Notes: generated by a model from the sequence alone, not told the origin. Positions 12,192 to 24,029 are shown, numbered from the stretch's first letter. The stretch is DNA of 64,000 nucleotides from Gonatopus flavifemur (GCA_018340375.1 JAFFJZ010000069.1:62001-126000), one strand, 5' to 3'. Numbers and translations: made by a program.

Positions 12192-12824
12192 CAGGTTGGT
12201 TGAAAAGTTTCTGCGTTCACCAAGAGATAGCACTGCTAGCTCGAAACTTTTTTTTTCTCAAGTTGGTATATCTGTCCTGAGAACACATGCAAAGTTACAA
12301 GTCATTCTGTCAATTCATTCTTTGTTTACAAGCCATTTAAAGTTGACGTGTCATTGATTTTTCTTAATATGGAAAAAATTGAATATCGTGCAGTCATTAG
12401 ATTCTTTGTTTTGAAGGGTTTAAAAGCAAAGGAAATTTATGAACAATTGTTAGAAGTGTATGAGGAGTCCTCACCTTCAAAACGCACCGTTGAATTTCGG
12501 GCTGGTGAATTTGAACGTGGTCGTACTAGCCTTGAAGACGATCCACGCGAAGGACGACCAAAAACTGCAACCACAGCAGAAATCATCGAGCATGTACATA
12601 ATATGGTTAGTGAAGATCCAAGTTTGACTAAGCGTGAAATTGCTAATGCCATAGGCATCTCAGACGAACGAGTACTCCATATTTTACATGAAGAATTACG
12701 TATGAAAAAACTGTTGTAAACAAGTGTATTGAGCTTCGAGGAGATTATATTGAATAAAAAAATATATTTCGTAACAAAAACAGTATTCTTTCATTTCGAG
12801 CGCAGAAACTTTTCAACCAACCTG
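12192..12824 (+). mobile_element. Internally deleted mariner
   Basis: Perfect inverted ends begin CAGGTTGGTTGAAAAGTTTC (12192 and inverse ending 12824), flanked by TA. The 633-bp length is half that of a full mariner, so this is a deletion derivative that kept both ends. It sits inside the piggyBac transposase gene. Confidence 0.9.
12369..12719 (+). pseudogene. mariner transposase N-terminal fragment
   Basis: The frame starts MEKIEYRAVIRFFVLKGLK and covers only the two helix-turn-helix modules, including GRPKTATTAEIIEHVHNMV and REIANAIGISDERVLHIL, then stops after LRMKKLL. The whole DDD catalytic domain is absent. It is related to the 39903-40951 transposase ([18 protein letters not shown]). 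Confidence 0.9.
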
Positions 12825-12992
12825 TATTTCTTGGCTCAGCAATATGTTTCAAGTATCCAAAGACGATGTAATTTCACCAGCACTGCTTGACAGTTCTGGC
12901 GAATAGTTACGATGAATTGAACTGCGACCTCGACGTTCTGGGGCATCGAGTGACCACACCATGCTGTCCTTTTTATTTTTATTCGATACTTA

Positions 12993-13557
12993 CCCAAGGG
13001 TGTATTGACGGCGGGCCCCATCTATGCCCAGGGTGGGTGCCCATGCTACCCAACGCGGGGCCAACCCTGGGATGATAACATCGTTCCCAGCTTGGCCGTA
13101 TTGCTTTGCCGGGGAATTGGTAACACCACGGGCCCAGCATGAACCCAGACTAGGCAATCAATACTGCCCCTTCCTTTTTGTTCTGAAATTGGAAAATCCC
13201 TAGCATGTATATACCATGGGGCCCACCACGGGCCAGCATGGGCCTTATCCTGCCAATATAGGCCCAAGACTGGGCCAGAGTGGGACAAAAATTCTTACAC
13301 GTTGAGGATTGTACACACATGCTCGGGATATAAATTCACCCCAACCTTGGCCTAACGCTGGTCCAAATTGGGGCCAAGTTCAAATGTGCCCGCACTAAGA
13401 TTCATTATCTCCATTTTTTTCAACTATAATTGTATGGGAAAGCACAACAGGGCCAAGATTGAGCCAACATGGGCCCCATCGTCATTTTCAAATACTGGGT
13501 TAAAGAGGATGGACCCAGCCTGGGGCCCATTGTCATTATAGGCAATACACGCTTGGG
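12993..13557. mobile_element. GC-rich MITE copy B
   Basis: Same family as 6205-6769, with ends CCCAAGGGTGTATTG and CAATACACGCTTGGG and TA on both flanks (12991-12992 and 13558-13559). The TA duplication points to a Tc1/mariner-type mobiliser. It interrupts the piggyBac transposase after the RDRPRS codons. Confidence 0.88.
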
Positions 13558-13886
13558 TAGGAGCGTGGTCTATCCCTGGCACGTTTTTCAGGCTCAACGA
13601 TACGTTTTTTCTTTGAAGCTGGTTGACTCTCAATGTCCATAAAATCACTGTCACTGTGCCAGTATTCACCAGCAGTATCTCCGAAGCCCTCTGATTCAAC
13701 AACAAACTCTCGATCATCGATGTCAGAGCATTCTTCCTCACTATCCACATCGTCATTGTCTTCTTCGTCCAAGAGTTGGTTGACGACGGAGCTATTCCGA
13801 AAATTATATCGGCTTGAAGCCATCCCGACCTACGTGTATATAAATGTATGATGATACCTACATTCTACAATGAAACATACATATTT

Positions 13887-14496
13887 ACACGGGAAAAAAG
13901 GATTGGTCTAAGAGCCATAATCCTAGTTGTAACGACTGGAAAGTGGAGCTGTTCATCAAACAGCCATGTTACATATATGACTGTATTGACAATACGGATT
14001 TCGTCGGCGGATAATATCGTCAATATATCTGTAACGACAAAAAGTGTAAGAAGAACAGCCGGAATTCTGATCAAAACAATTGCAAAGTACACGACTTTCC
14101 ATTCGACAATCGTGCAATATAGTTGTATCCACCATACAAACATTTTTGGAGGTAGTGTCGTCATTCAATTGACGTTCGATCGGACTAAACTGAATATAAG
14201 CTCACATAAAATGTTAATTAATTGAGCAGTAGATTGAATCGATGTTCCCTTGTTTTTTTTTATCAATTCAAACAACGAGTTGATACAAAAATATATGTGA
14301 AGACGATGGATTCATGTAAGTATTCGATTATTATAACAACGCTTGATCGCTTTGGAAGATACGTCAACCCGCGAGATCTGTATTGTCGTGCCGGCTATAC
14401 CGTTTTAATGGGAATATACAAACCGATTCGTAGATACAACGAAAAGGGGTCTCATCATACAATATCTCTGTGAATTATGAAGTTTTTTTCCCGTGT
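13887..14496. mobile_element. TIR element with ACACGGGAAAAAA ends
   Basis: Inverted 13-bp ends ACACGGGAAAAAA bound about 610 bp with only unsupported ORFs. It lies in the region upstream of the piggyBac transposase start. Confidence 0.5.
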
Positions 14497-15800
14497 ATGA
14501 AGATTGTGATATATAATACTTTGAATATAATTCGTTTAAAAAAATTCTAATCGATAAGAAGGGTGAATACACATACCTGGCATCGATTTGAAGCTGTAAC
14601 TTTATATATCAGAAAATCACAAATATAGGTATAGTGAGAGAGAGAAGAAGAGAAAGGAAAGAGAAGAAGAACATGAGAGAAGTGAGGGGTAGCGAAGAGA
14701 AAACTAGAAGAGGGATAAGAGCTCTGACCGTCAATGCGGTAAGACGTACGTACGAAAAATCTCAATCGAGTCCTGGTCAAGTCAAACACGTGTTAATTTA
14801 AAAGCAAAAGAATGAAGGAATAAAGGAATCGAATTCCAATTAGACATCTCGAAGGAAGGTGCCGAAAGATACCAAGCACCGATCCAGTTCTCATCCAAGG
14901 AATGTGTAGGTCTCCAAGGAAAGATAAGTCTTCCATTATTATATGCTACTCTCTCTCTCAATTGGTGAAACATTTTTGACATGAAACTGTAATCAGTTCA
15001 ATTTTTTATTTCGACAATTATAGATTTTGAATGAATGTCTTGATTTTTATATTCCTCGACCATCAGAGAGGATGATATTAGACTTGAAATATAGATGTAA
15101 TGTATGTCTTCTTCATACTCGTCTACGTACGTTTCATATAAATATTATAGAATTATTCACTTGCAAAAATTTAATTCCCTATATGAAATACGAACATCAT
15201 TAAAAGAAAATCAATTCACGAATTTAATATTTGAAGAATATTCGAGATTGTTCAAAGCGTTTTCATAGTGTTGTTGTGGAACCTTGAATTCAATTTAGAT
15301 AAGGAATCATATACAAAGATCTTATAGATATATATTGTGCGATTCCGCTTTCTTTGTCTGTCAGTCTCATGAAAGAGTGACAAATGATTTTGTATTCATC
15401 AATCAATTGACGGATTCCTTTAATGTATGAATTTGTAAATCGCTTCAAAAGATATCTTTTTGTTTAAAATCGAGCCAACAATTTGTGTTTCTTCATATTA
15501 TAATGTGTGATGAGAATTAATTATTTGATCTGGATGGAAATATTATAAATTTTGATTATCCAAGTTAGATTGTACGAAAGTCTGAAAGAAAGTCACTAGA
15601 TGTTTATCAAAATACATTCATATGGTTGACTTTCATATATCTGGATATTATTCAATCAGCCCCTCATAATCATGATCCAATGCTTTCCATAACCGCTTAG
15701 AGGCTAGTCGAATTTATTCATGTCTTTATAATCTCCATTTACTTTCAAAACTATGATATGTAATCAATTTGATTGGAATTTAGTAGAACTTTCATTTCGA
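14497..15800. other. Non-coding interior of the piggyBac element
   Basis: AT-rich with a GA-rich patch around 14630-14700. No gene or element ends recognised. It is longer than a normal piggyBac 5' leader, so another old insertion may be hidden here. Confidence 0.35.
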
Positions 15801-16116
15801 TATCAATTACACCATGGTTTCTCGAAAACGACGGGTAGCAAAGCGAGAAATACAAATCTTCTCCAACCTCACTCAAAACAAAGAAAATCCTGTGGATGGT
15901 ACACAGGTGCGAATTCGCACCGATTCCAACTTATCGATAGCCGTGTCTAAACGGCTGCAAGATATCGAAGATTATTATGGATGGAAACAACCATGTTCAG
16001 CACCTACTTTTTTGCCCCATAGGTGGCAGGACCACCGAATTACAAAAACAACTATTTTTCGGAAGTTGAAAAAGTGGCTGGTGCGAATTTGCACTTGTAT
16101 ACCCTCAGAAGGTTAA

Positions 16117-16229
16117 CGATCATGGTCGTCAAATTTAATCAGGTATATACTAAAGTTTGTTCATTTTATTATGATCAGGGAGTTCCGAAGAACTCTGTAT
16201 ATCAGATGAAAATTCTCTTATCATGCTGA
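16117..16229 (+). pseudogene. MULE-type transposase fragment, right part
   Basis: The frame reads TIMVVKFNQVYTKVCSFYYDQG directly after the piggyBac TTAA. Together with 10050-10326 it matches the expected order of a MULE transposase, with a frameshift across the junction. The frame ends at a stop soon after. Confidence 0.55.
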
Positions 16230-16415
16230 ATTTTCCCATTTTTGAATCATTCAACTCCAATTTCGCATGATTGAAAACCCATGTTGCATGATTCGAACAA
16301 CGAGAAATCGAATTGCAGTGAAAGAAAGTTTTACGTTAAAAAACATTGATATCCAAATTTGTTGAGAATTTGTTGAGAGTTGTAATAATTTTGACTTCCA
16401 TGGTCCTTATGTATA

Positions 16416-17559
16416 CCCAAGCGTGTATTGCCTATAATGACAATGGGCCCCAGGCTGGGTCCATCCTCTTCAACCCAGTATTGGGGAATGACGATGGGGC
16501 CCATGTTGGCTCAATATTGGCCCTGTTGTGCTTTCCCATACAATTATGGTTGGTCCCAAGTGTGTATTGACGGCGGGCCCCATCTATGCCCAGGGTGTGT
16601 GCCCATGCTACCCAACGTGGGACCAACCCTGGGATAACATCGTTCCCAGCTTGGCCGTATTGCTTTGCCCGAGAATTGGTAACACCACGGGCCCAGCATG
16701 AACCCAGACTAGGCAATCAATACTGCCCCTTCCTTTTTGTTCAAAAATTGGAAAATCCCTAGCATGTATATACCATGGGGCCCACCCTGGGCCGGCATGG
16801 GTCCCATCCTGCCGATATGGGCCCAAGACTGGGCCAGAGTGGGACCAAAATTCTTGCACGCTGAGGATTGTACACACATGCTCGGGATATAAATTCACCC
16901 CAATCTTGGCCTAACGCTGGTCCAAATTGGGGCCAAGTTCAAATGTGCCCGCACTAAGATTCATTATCTCCATTTTTTTCAACTATAGTTGTATGGGAAA
17001 GCACAACAGGGCCAAGATTGAGCGAACATGGGCCTCATCGTCATTCCCCAAGACTGGGTTAAAGAAGATGGCCCCAGCCCGTGGCCCATTGTCATTAAAG
17101 GCAATACACGCTTGGAAAATGATTGAATCTTAGTGCGAGCACATTCGAACTTGGCCCCAATTTGGACCAGCGTTAGGCGAAGATTGGAGTGAATTTATAT
17201 CCCAAGCATGTGCGTACAATCCTCAGCGTGTATGAATTTTGGTCCCACTTCGGTCCAGTCTTGGGCCCATATAGGCCTGATGAGGCTTAACACTAGGCCC
17301 AAGACTGGGCCAAAGTGGGGTTGAAACTCATGTCCACTGGGGTGGGAGTCAAAGCAATTTCTCAATTCCAAAAAAAAGGAAGGGGCACTATTGATTGCCT
17401 CGTCTGGGTTCATGCTTGGCCCATTGTGTTACCAATCCTCGGGCAAGGCAATACAGCCGAACTGGGAACGATGTTATCATCTCAGGGTTGGCCCCACGTT
17501 GGGCAGCATGGGCACCCACCCTGGACGTAGATTTGGCTCGTCGTTAATACACACTTGGG
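16416..17559. mobile_element. GC-rich MITE copy D, inverted, split by copy C
   Basis: The outer copy lies in reverse orientation, from CCCAAGCGTGTATTG at 16416 to ACACACTTGGG ending 17559, with TA on both sides (16414-16415, 17560-17561). Its body is opened at 16554 by copy C and resumes at about 17116. Confidence 0.85.
16555..17115. mobile_element. GC-rich MITE copy C, nested in copy D
   Basis: A nearly full 561-bp copy in forward orientation runs from CCCAAGTGTGTATTG to CAATACACGCTTGG. It is inserted in the AT-rich segment of a member of its own family, so the family was active at two separate times. Confidence 0.85.
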
Positions 17560-17561
17560 TA

Positions 17562-18175
17562 AGAGTCAAACTTTCTGAACCGGACCACTAAAAATTGATG
17601 GATTAAATTTTGCACTTTTTATTGAAGATTATTGAAGGTTTATGCAAACTAAAATAGTTTCCGAAATTTTTTTGAAAAATTTCAATTTTTGCAAAAGTTA
17701 TAAACAAATGAACTTTTAGGTGATTTATTTTTTCAATAACGATATCTCAGCCAATAATGAATCAAATCCAATGAAATTTTTATGTTAGATTAAGGAATAG
17801 TAGTAGATTAAAAAAATTTATTGTATACAAAAAATAAAATTTTGCAATGAATAATCAATTTTGCAATAAACAATTGGAAATTTAACCAAGTTCTCCTTGT
17901 GCTAATTAAAAAATTTTTTTTTATCAACATTCTATAATTCATGCACTAAGAACACGCGTGAACCGATTTCAGTGCACTCAACTGCAAAAAAAGTTACGAA
18001 TATTTGAAAAAAAAAAAACGAAAATACGCGCGACTGTGGCCTAGCTCGGACGGCATCAGCGCCGAAAGACCGAGAGCTCGCTTGTGCTCACGTTTCGAGC
18101 TACATATACACAAATAAATTCATACGAGATAAAAGTAAGTAAGCCTTTTATTTAATTATTTAATTATTTATCCAT
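17562..18175. other. AT-rich non-coding stretch
   Basis: No gene. A short GC-rich patch at 18030-18100 has a weak resemblance to a tRNA head but was not accepted. Confidence 0.4.
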
Positions 18176-18555
18176 TTACATGGATGGTTTTTTTAAAATT
18201 TTTACAACTCTCGATTGCGAGTAGCTTGAAAAAATTTTACATTCTAAAGAAGTAGAATCAAACGGTTTGTAGCAGTGGAACTGGCGTGTTCCCTTGATAG
18301 CTTTGGCTGTATTAAAACGATTGACTAACTGCTTTGCGTATTTTTTGTATTCATCTCCTTTACAAAAGTCAAAATCAATTTTCTTAAAAAAATCACATGC
18401 CCATTCATAAAGTTTTTCTGTAGAAACAATAGTTTTATCTTGTAAACTAGCTCGGTATGCATTTTTTTTTACACAGCCGCCAATGCCATCGCAAGCTCCT
18501 TTTCCATGCGCGGTGGCAAAAAAGTGCCACTCAGCTTTAATGCATATCATGAAAG
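18176..18555 (-). pseudogene. Second copy of the HGKGPCDGIGG family, C-terminal fragment
   Basis: The minus-strand frame reads IKAEWHFFATAHGKGACDGIGG, then KKNAYRASLQ and KAIKGTRQFHCYKPF, and ends at 18176. It matches the C-terminal third of the protein at 1-981 (EWDFHASAHGKGPCDGIGG, ARASLQ, KTIAGTLKYHCVIP). Upstream of 18555 the frame passes into antisense LINE sequence, so the N-terminal two thirds are lost. Confidence 0.75.
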
Positions 18556-18579
18556 GGATTATAACATTGATATGGATAA

Positions 18580-19763
18580 AGAAGTTGGTGGGAGAAGAGG
18601 TGGAGAGGAGGTGAAAAGAGAAAGAGGTCGAGTGGAAAAGGAGGATGGAGGAAAATAAAAAACAGATGATTGGGGTGATGGAGGCAATGGTGGAAAAGCT
18701 GGGTGAATTAGTGAAGGAGTGGAAAAGAGATGGAGAAGGTGAAGAAGGAAGGAAGGTACCGACATCTGGCGGGAGAAGGATCGAGGATAGGGAGGAAGAT
18801 GGAGGCAGGCCGGTGAGGAAGGAAAGCGTAGAAGAAGGAAGAGTGGTGAGGGAGAAGAGGTCGAGGCCGGTATGGAAGAGTATGGATGAAGACGATAAAG
18901 GTAGCGGACGCCATCTACCGGAAGACGGGAGAGATAAGAAAGGGGAGAGGAAGGCGGAGAAGGGGAAAGAGGTCGGAGGAAAAGAAGAGGAGAAGGTGCG
19001 ACGTCGAAGCGGGGAGAGAGAAGAAGAGCGGGCAAGGGAGGAAAGCAGAACGGAGGAAAAATGGAATGAGGGACATCGGTCGGAAGGAGAGGGAAGTTGA
19101 AAAGACGCGGAGGGACGGGAGGAAGAAGGAAAGAAGGATGGAGGAGATACGGAAGGAGCGAGAGACCACGCGAAGAGGATGGAAGACTGGAGGGAGGAAG
19201 ATAGACGATGGAGGAAGAGGAACGCGATTGTGAGAGGATGGGGAGCAAGGGAGATAAAGGACAACGCGAGGCTATTGGAGGTGCTGGAAGAGAAAATGTG
19301 CATGGATTTGAGGGTGGATGAGATGAGAAGGATAGGACTGGAGGGGAAGGATGTCTGGATAAGGTTGGAGAGCGAAGAGATGGCTGAGGAGGTGTGGGAG
19401 AGGAAATGGGTACTGAGGAGGTTCGGAATTCACGTGGACCGGGACCTGGTGAGAGAAGACAAACGCGAAGGTAGAAGGGAGCTGGAGAGAAGGAACAGTA
19501 CATAGGAGGGGGAGCGAAAGGAAGAGTTTTGGAAAGACAATGTGTTTGGAGTGGTTTTCAGGTATTTGTTAACTTCAGTGGTTTAATTTCATTCCTTTTC
19601 ATTTCATTTTTCTGGTTCTTGAATGTATTGATGTTATATTTTTGTTTTTTTTTGTAATATGAAGGGAGAGAGAGAGATGGGGGAAAAGAGCGGCGCCTGC
19701 AAGCTTTGTAAGCAGGCGCCGACAGAGTATAAATAAAGATTACATACATACATACATACATAT
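18580..19763 (+). mobile_element. Truncated copy of the purine-rich LINE (LINE-P)
   Basis: It holds part of an ORF1-like, Glu/Arg/Lys-rich region, including RKRNAIVRGWGAREIKDNARLLEVLE and DVWIRLESEEMAEEVW. It then jumps to the 3' end with the GGCGCCTGC hairpin, an AATAAA and a TACA tail. The ORF2 region is absent, so the copy is internally deleted. The same 3' end closes the long copy at 49663. The long Pro/Ser-rich ORFs on the opposite strand are shadows of the purine bias. Confidence 0.8.
19692..19720 (+). promoter_or_regulatory. 3'-terminal hairpin of LINE-P
   Basis: GGCGCCTGC (19692-19700) pairs with GCAGGCGCC (19712-19720) around an 11-nt loop, shortly before the AATAAA and TACA repeats. 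The identical stem at 49610-49638 suggests it is the RNA feature recognised by the element's own reverse transcriptase, by analogy with stem-loop LINEs. Confidence 0.7.
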
Positions 19764-19765
19764 TA

Positions 19766-20023
19766 CGGGTGATCTAATTGACCGATTCCGACGTTCGATC
19801 CAGCATTCGAATCGTCTTCAAACACAGATCATTGGTAATTTTTGTCAACTCACAACAATTCATTTCAGTTAATTATTTACAAATTCGGTTATAACAAATT
19901 GATGAATAAATGTGTTTATCAGATTTTGATTTGAGAAAAAACTAAATATACTACTCTTATTCCTAACAAATATACAATTGAGAAAAAAAATTGCCAATCA
20001 GACTCGTTTAATTAGATCACCCG
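19766..20023. mobile_element. 258-bp mariner-type MITE, CGGGTGATCTAATT ends
   Basis: Inverted ends CGGGTGATCTAATT are flanked by TA on both sides (19764-19765, 20024-20025). It is inserted right at the TACA tail of the truncated LINE. No coding sequence. Confidence 0.88.
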
Positions 20024-20596
20024 TAATAAATTAATGAATAAAAAGTGACGAAAAAATTTCATTGTTTATATTGTTGACAGAGAATTTTTTTTACAACATC
20101 CATCTGGCATCATGTAAGTTATGCCGAATATACTATTGAAAAAATGTATTAGCGACCAAAAATAAATTTCATTGAATTTGAGTGGCCCATCTGAGGGATT
20201 TTCATAATTTTTCACTTTTTCCGCTTTTTCAACATCCTGTAACTTTTTCCCTATGAGTTTGAGCGGAATATGGGGTAGACGTTTTTGTAGAGAATTTAAT
20301 TCTCTACAAGATAGTGAAGACGGAAATTGGAAAGAAAATTTTTGTTGACCATTAATATTGAAATTACCGGGTAACGTTTTTCTTCAATACATTTTAAATG
20401 GAAAAGGGGACCCCCCGTGCGCCAGCTCAATTTTTAAGATATCGAGTTGAAATTTTGGGAGATTCTCTTTTGCCAATCAAAGAAACTTCTTAGATGCATT
20501 TACTCGAAAACAAAAGAGATTTTTTTTTGTGACGCAGTCTAATGTTCGTCTGAGCTTGAGCAGTGCACATAATGTGATGAAACTTTGTCTTTATAG
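20024..20596. other. Non-coding stretch upstream of the hAT fragment
   Basis: No gene. It may be the non-coding part of the hAT element, but the element ends were not found. Confidence 0.35.
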
Positions 20597-20971
20597 AAAC
20601 ATATTGATTCTCAACCCCTTGTCGACGTCTCAGGAAGCAATTCTGGAGATTCAGAAATCATTTCATATCTTGAAGCTCCTCGAATAGCTCGTGACAATGA
20701 TCCACTGGAATGGTGGCGTTCTAGTTATGCTTGATACCCAAATGTAGCCAACGTTGCTAAAAAATTTTTAGGAATTGTAGCAACATCAGTTCCAAGTGAA
20801 CGGACATTCTCTTCCGGAGGGAATGTAGTCACAAATGGGAGAGAGACTTTGGATTCAGAATATGTAGAACAGCTTGTGATACTTCACGATAACCTCAAAT
20901 TGCCAAATAAAACCATAAAATGGAAAAAAACAGAAGAATATATATATCTTCTTATATTTGTTGGTAATTAG
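20597..20971 (+). pseudogene. hAT transposase C-terminal dimerisation domain
   Basis: One frame reads EIISYLEAPRIARDNDPLEWWR, then YPNVANVAKKFLGIVATSVPSERTFSSGG and LDSEYVEQLVILHDNL, ending at TAG 20969-20971. This is the classic C-terminal block of hAT transposases and of ZBED-type proteins derived from them. A TGA at 20732-20734 interrupts it. A possible splice acceptor (TATAG) precedes the block. The N-terminal part is missing. Confidence 0.88.
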
Positions 20972-23579
20972 AGATCCTAAATAGATCAAAAACTATATTT
21001 TAAGTTGAGATTGATAATATAAACACAAAAAGTGATTGTTGATAATTCTGCTAAAGTATTCTGATTAAAATATAATAAATTCCTGATCAGATCAAATCAT
21101 ATTTTCATTTTCGAATTCCCCTATTTCATCTTATTTGCTGTGAAATGGAATGAAATCAGTTTAGATAAAATTGGTTATCAAATAGAATATGATAGAGAAA
21201 ACACGTATACAATAGAATCCGAATGTTTCCATCATGCCCCATTCAATAAAAAGTTTAATTCCAACTGATTTAATTTGGTTTGACTTGAAACGAAAAAAGA
21301 TCAATGTTATATTTTCAACTCACTTCCATATGTTATATCGAACTCCCTCAAGATTTAATATAGGGCTTCTACTTGTTGGGTGGATTTTTTCATGAAATTC
21401 TAATTCATCAAATCCAGAACCATGATGGTTGGGGAGAACAGGAAAACTCTTGACGGATTCTCTTCGGAACATTGTGATTCGCTTCGAAAATTCAATATAG
21501 GAAAATTCGCTTCGGAAATTCAATACGTGCAAAAACCCCGCTTCGCCCACCACTATTTGTTTCTCGAATACTCCTCGAAAAGGAAGTGTCCTCGCGATGG
21601 ACACGATGTTTCATGACAGCTTTATCTGAATTCCAAAAACTACAAATTTTCTGTCAATAGAAGACGAGCTCGTGATTAACTGAAGGAATTTGAAAAAGAA
21701 TTGGATTTTCATTTTGAGCGAAGTTTGAAGAAAAGCGTCGAATTTTCGGTGAATTTTCACCACTCAATCCTCTGTAGAACAACCTGCAATTGACCGTTTA
21801 GTGCTGCAACAGGCCGGAATCAGACCAAAAGAAGTACGTTTTCCTTTGTTGTCGACGAATTGCAGCACGGAAGGGTTAATAAAATCAAAAATCCTTCGAT
21901 TAATTACTAGTCAATTGTATTTGCAGGGAGTGTGTGGAATTTCAATGATATCTGTATAATAATTTTTTAGAAACGCGTCCACTGACTTCAAAATCATGGT
22001 TTTGAGAAAAATTCATTCAAAGTTTCAAGTACACTCAAGATGGTGAAGGAAACGGAGGTTGTGCAACTCTTCATCTCTAGATTTCCACTTCGATTGACTT
22101 GAAATTTCAAGAGAATATTCTTAAAATGTTGTACCATCAGATCCCCACTATAAAATTTCGTACAAAACCGACCAAAACCGGATAGGAATTTAATAGGATG
22201 TTATCAGTTTTTGTACGGTTTCTTTCCTCCTTTGTTCTCATTTGATCGGCATTTTTGACAGGGATGAAAAAATAAAGAAAAATCGATTTTTTTAACTTTC
22301 GAAACCTATATAACCCCTTATTAAGTGTGTATTGCTGCGTTTTCTATGTTTTTCGTTTCTCAATCGAGATTTTTCAAATTTATGGAGTATCTCAAACCCA
22401 TGATAATATCAGAGATGAGCTGGTAGAGATTACTGATGCTATCAGAGAATGTTGGAGTGTTCAACTTTTGTCTCCTTCATAGAGTTTCTTCTAATGGTTA
22501 GTTATGTGTCTCATCACGTTCGATTTGAGCAGCGGAATCAGAATTAGTGCTTAGAAAAAAATTTTAACTCACCTATCAGATTTCAGATCATATTCTAAGT
22601 ATAGCTTTAGCAATGTGTACGAACTCATTTTTGGTAGTATATGTATCAAATTCGAATGTTTTTTCACAGGGTCTCAGAAAATGCGCATGTAAGCTCAAAA
22701 TAGCGTCGAATGCGAGAAAGAATACTGGTGTTGATTCCAATGATACAGAAGCTGAAAATTTACTTAGAGGCAAAGGTGGTATAATGGGCACCTGCTGGTA
22801 ATATGGCTCCCTCGGGATCTGATTACCAAGGTCACGAATTCTAGCAGTGAACACTGAAACTACCAGAACTAGTTCCCAAACGACACTGTAGATCGCACTG
22901 ACCGCTCAGCTGTTATGACTTGTAATATATCAAGCAGTGAATGTTGTCGTCTTTATCAAAAGTCTGAAAGGTAACCTGCCAATTACTGATTAAGTAATAC
23001 CATTCTTCAGAAGTATCAAATTGTACTATTCCACTCATGGAAATTCCAATTTTTTCACGATACTTTTTAATTTTTTCAGGAGAAGATGAAGAAAACTTGG
23101 AGGTACATGAATCTAGTAACTTAACTGATCATGTTCAACATATTGGAAATTCCCATGATACAAGTAACATGAAATGTTCGAGTGATGATTCTTTCAAATT
23201 TGAAACGTCGATCAACAGATCCAAGGCCGAATATAATTTCATTCATTCCATATGGAAGAATATTTCAGTTATTTTAGTCGAAAATTTTCATTTTTACATA
23301 CATATACCCGCAAACTTTAATATATAATGTACTAGGCCACAAACATGCTGAAATTGATTCAGCTGAACTTGAAGGACACACTGATATAAAAAATTTCCAT
23401 GCATAGAAGGCAGCCATCTTTAATGGGGTAAACACGGACAGAGAGTTTGCTAATCACCTTTGTAATTTTTTACCCTCATCCCATTCAAGATGGCAGCTTT
23501 CCTCACCAATTTACTCAACAGTCCGCTGTCTAGTATATTATTCAGAAGTCTGTGCGTAGATCTATGAGTATTTATGTAT
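20972..23579. other. Long non-coding stretch
   Basis: No gene can be supported. A half copy of the 27531-27740 inverted-repeat motif occurs near 22405-22445. At 23082 a good acceptor-like TTTTTTCAG is followed by an acidic 80-codon frame, but it has no recognised domain and no partner exon. Confidence 0.4.
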
Positions 23580-24029
23580 TAGGTGTACAAATAAGTTTTA
23601 GGACACTTCGATTTTGTATCATAACAGCTATTCCAAATTGACTTGAAGGTCCCGCTCACTTATGATACAGGGCGCTTGATATGTAGTATCGAAACGTAAA
23701 GGAGACATGAACACAACCTAGAAATCCTGTGAATTAAACATGCAGACCGATAAGCTATTTATTAGACACAGCATTCGCTATGGATTCCATCAAGGAAAAA
23801 GTGTGGATCGGTATGTTCTGTTCTTGGAGACAACATTGTATCTGGAAGTACATGTGAGTATTGGTATAAGCGATTCAAAGAGGGTGATTTTGACGTTAGT
23901 GATCGTGAACGCACTGGGTCTCCTGTAAAGGTGGACGATCAGGAACTGCAAGCGTTGCGGGATGAAAACTCTTATCAGACGGAGAAACAACTTTCGGAAC
24001 AGCTTGGAGTAACCCAACAAACTGTTTCC

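Larger units (their letters stand above)
10853..13823 (-). pseudogene. piggyBac transposase, interrupted and decayed
   Basis: The N-terminus (MASSRYNFRNSSVVN, acidic region, PASKKKRIVEPEKR) lies at 13823-13558. KDSMVWSLDAPERRGR follows at 12990-12827, and the DDE core at 12191-10996. The catalytic-type Asp motifs TVDERLISFRGR, ITMDNWLTSVPL and CSTDSFDQ are all visible. The cysteine-rich C-terminal finger (KCGLCDSQ, CLKCERRMCSDH, CVICQ) lies at about 10992-10853 in another frame. Breaks are the MITE and mariner insertions, an in-frame TAA just upstream of the core (near 12118), a TGA near 12850 and a frameshift before the finger. The N-terminal start is the first ATG and fits the family. Confidence 0.88.
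10331..16112 (-). mobile_element. piggyBac element with TTAA target duplication and nested insertions
   Basis: TTAA flanks both ends (10327-10330 and 16113-16116). The terminal sequences begin CCCTCTGAGAGTACAC on the left and CCTTCTGAGGGTATAC on the inverted right. Each end also has an internal palindrome of the type GGTGCGAATTCGCACC (10372-10387 and its relative near 16080), and a further copy lies at about 15905. The element has been opened by a deleted mariner (12192-12824), a GC-rich MITE (12993-13557) and a TIR element (13887-14496). Without these it would be about 4 kb. Confidence 0.88.

Noticed and set aside
13848..14225. Overlapping 70-125 codon ORFs on both strands
   Set aside because: They lie within a TIR element on both strands, have no recognisable motif and are best explained by chance.
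18036..18098. tRNA-like GC-rich patch
   Set aside because: The A-box resemblance is partial and the B box (CGTTTCGAGCT) is poor; no cloverleaf could be formed by eye.
18559..19503. Long Pro/Ser-rich ORFs on the minus strand
   Set aside because: They lie opposite the purine-rich LINE-P sequence and have low complexity. The part of the 18176-19303 frame that is real is only the last 125 codons.
23037..23327. Acidic frame after a good splice acceptor
   Set aside because: No domain, no start context and no partner exon with a donor; composition alone is not enough.
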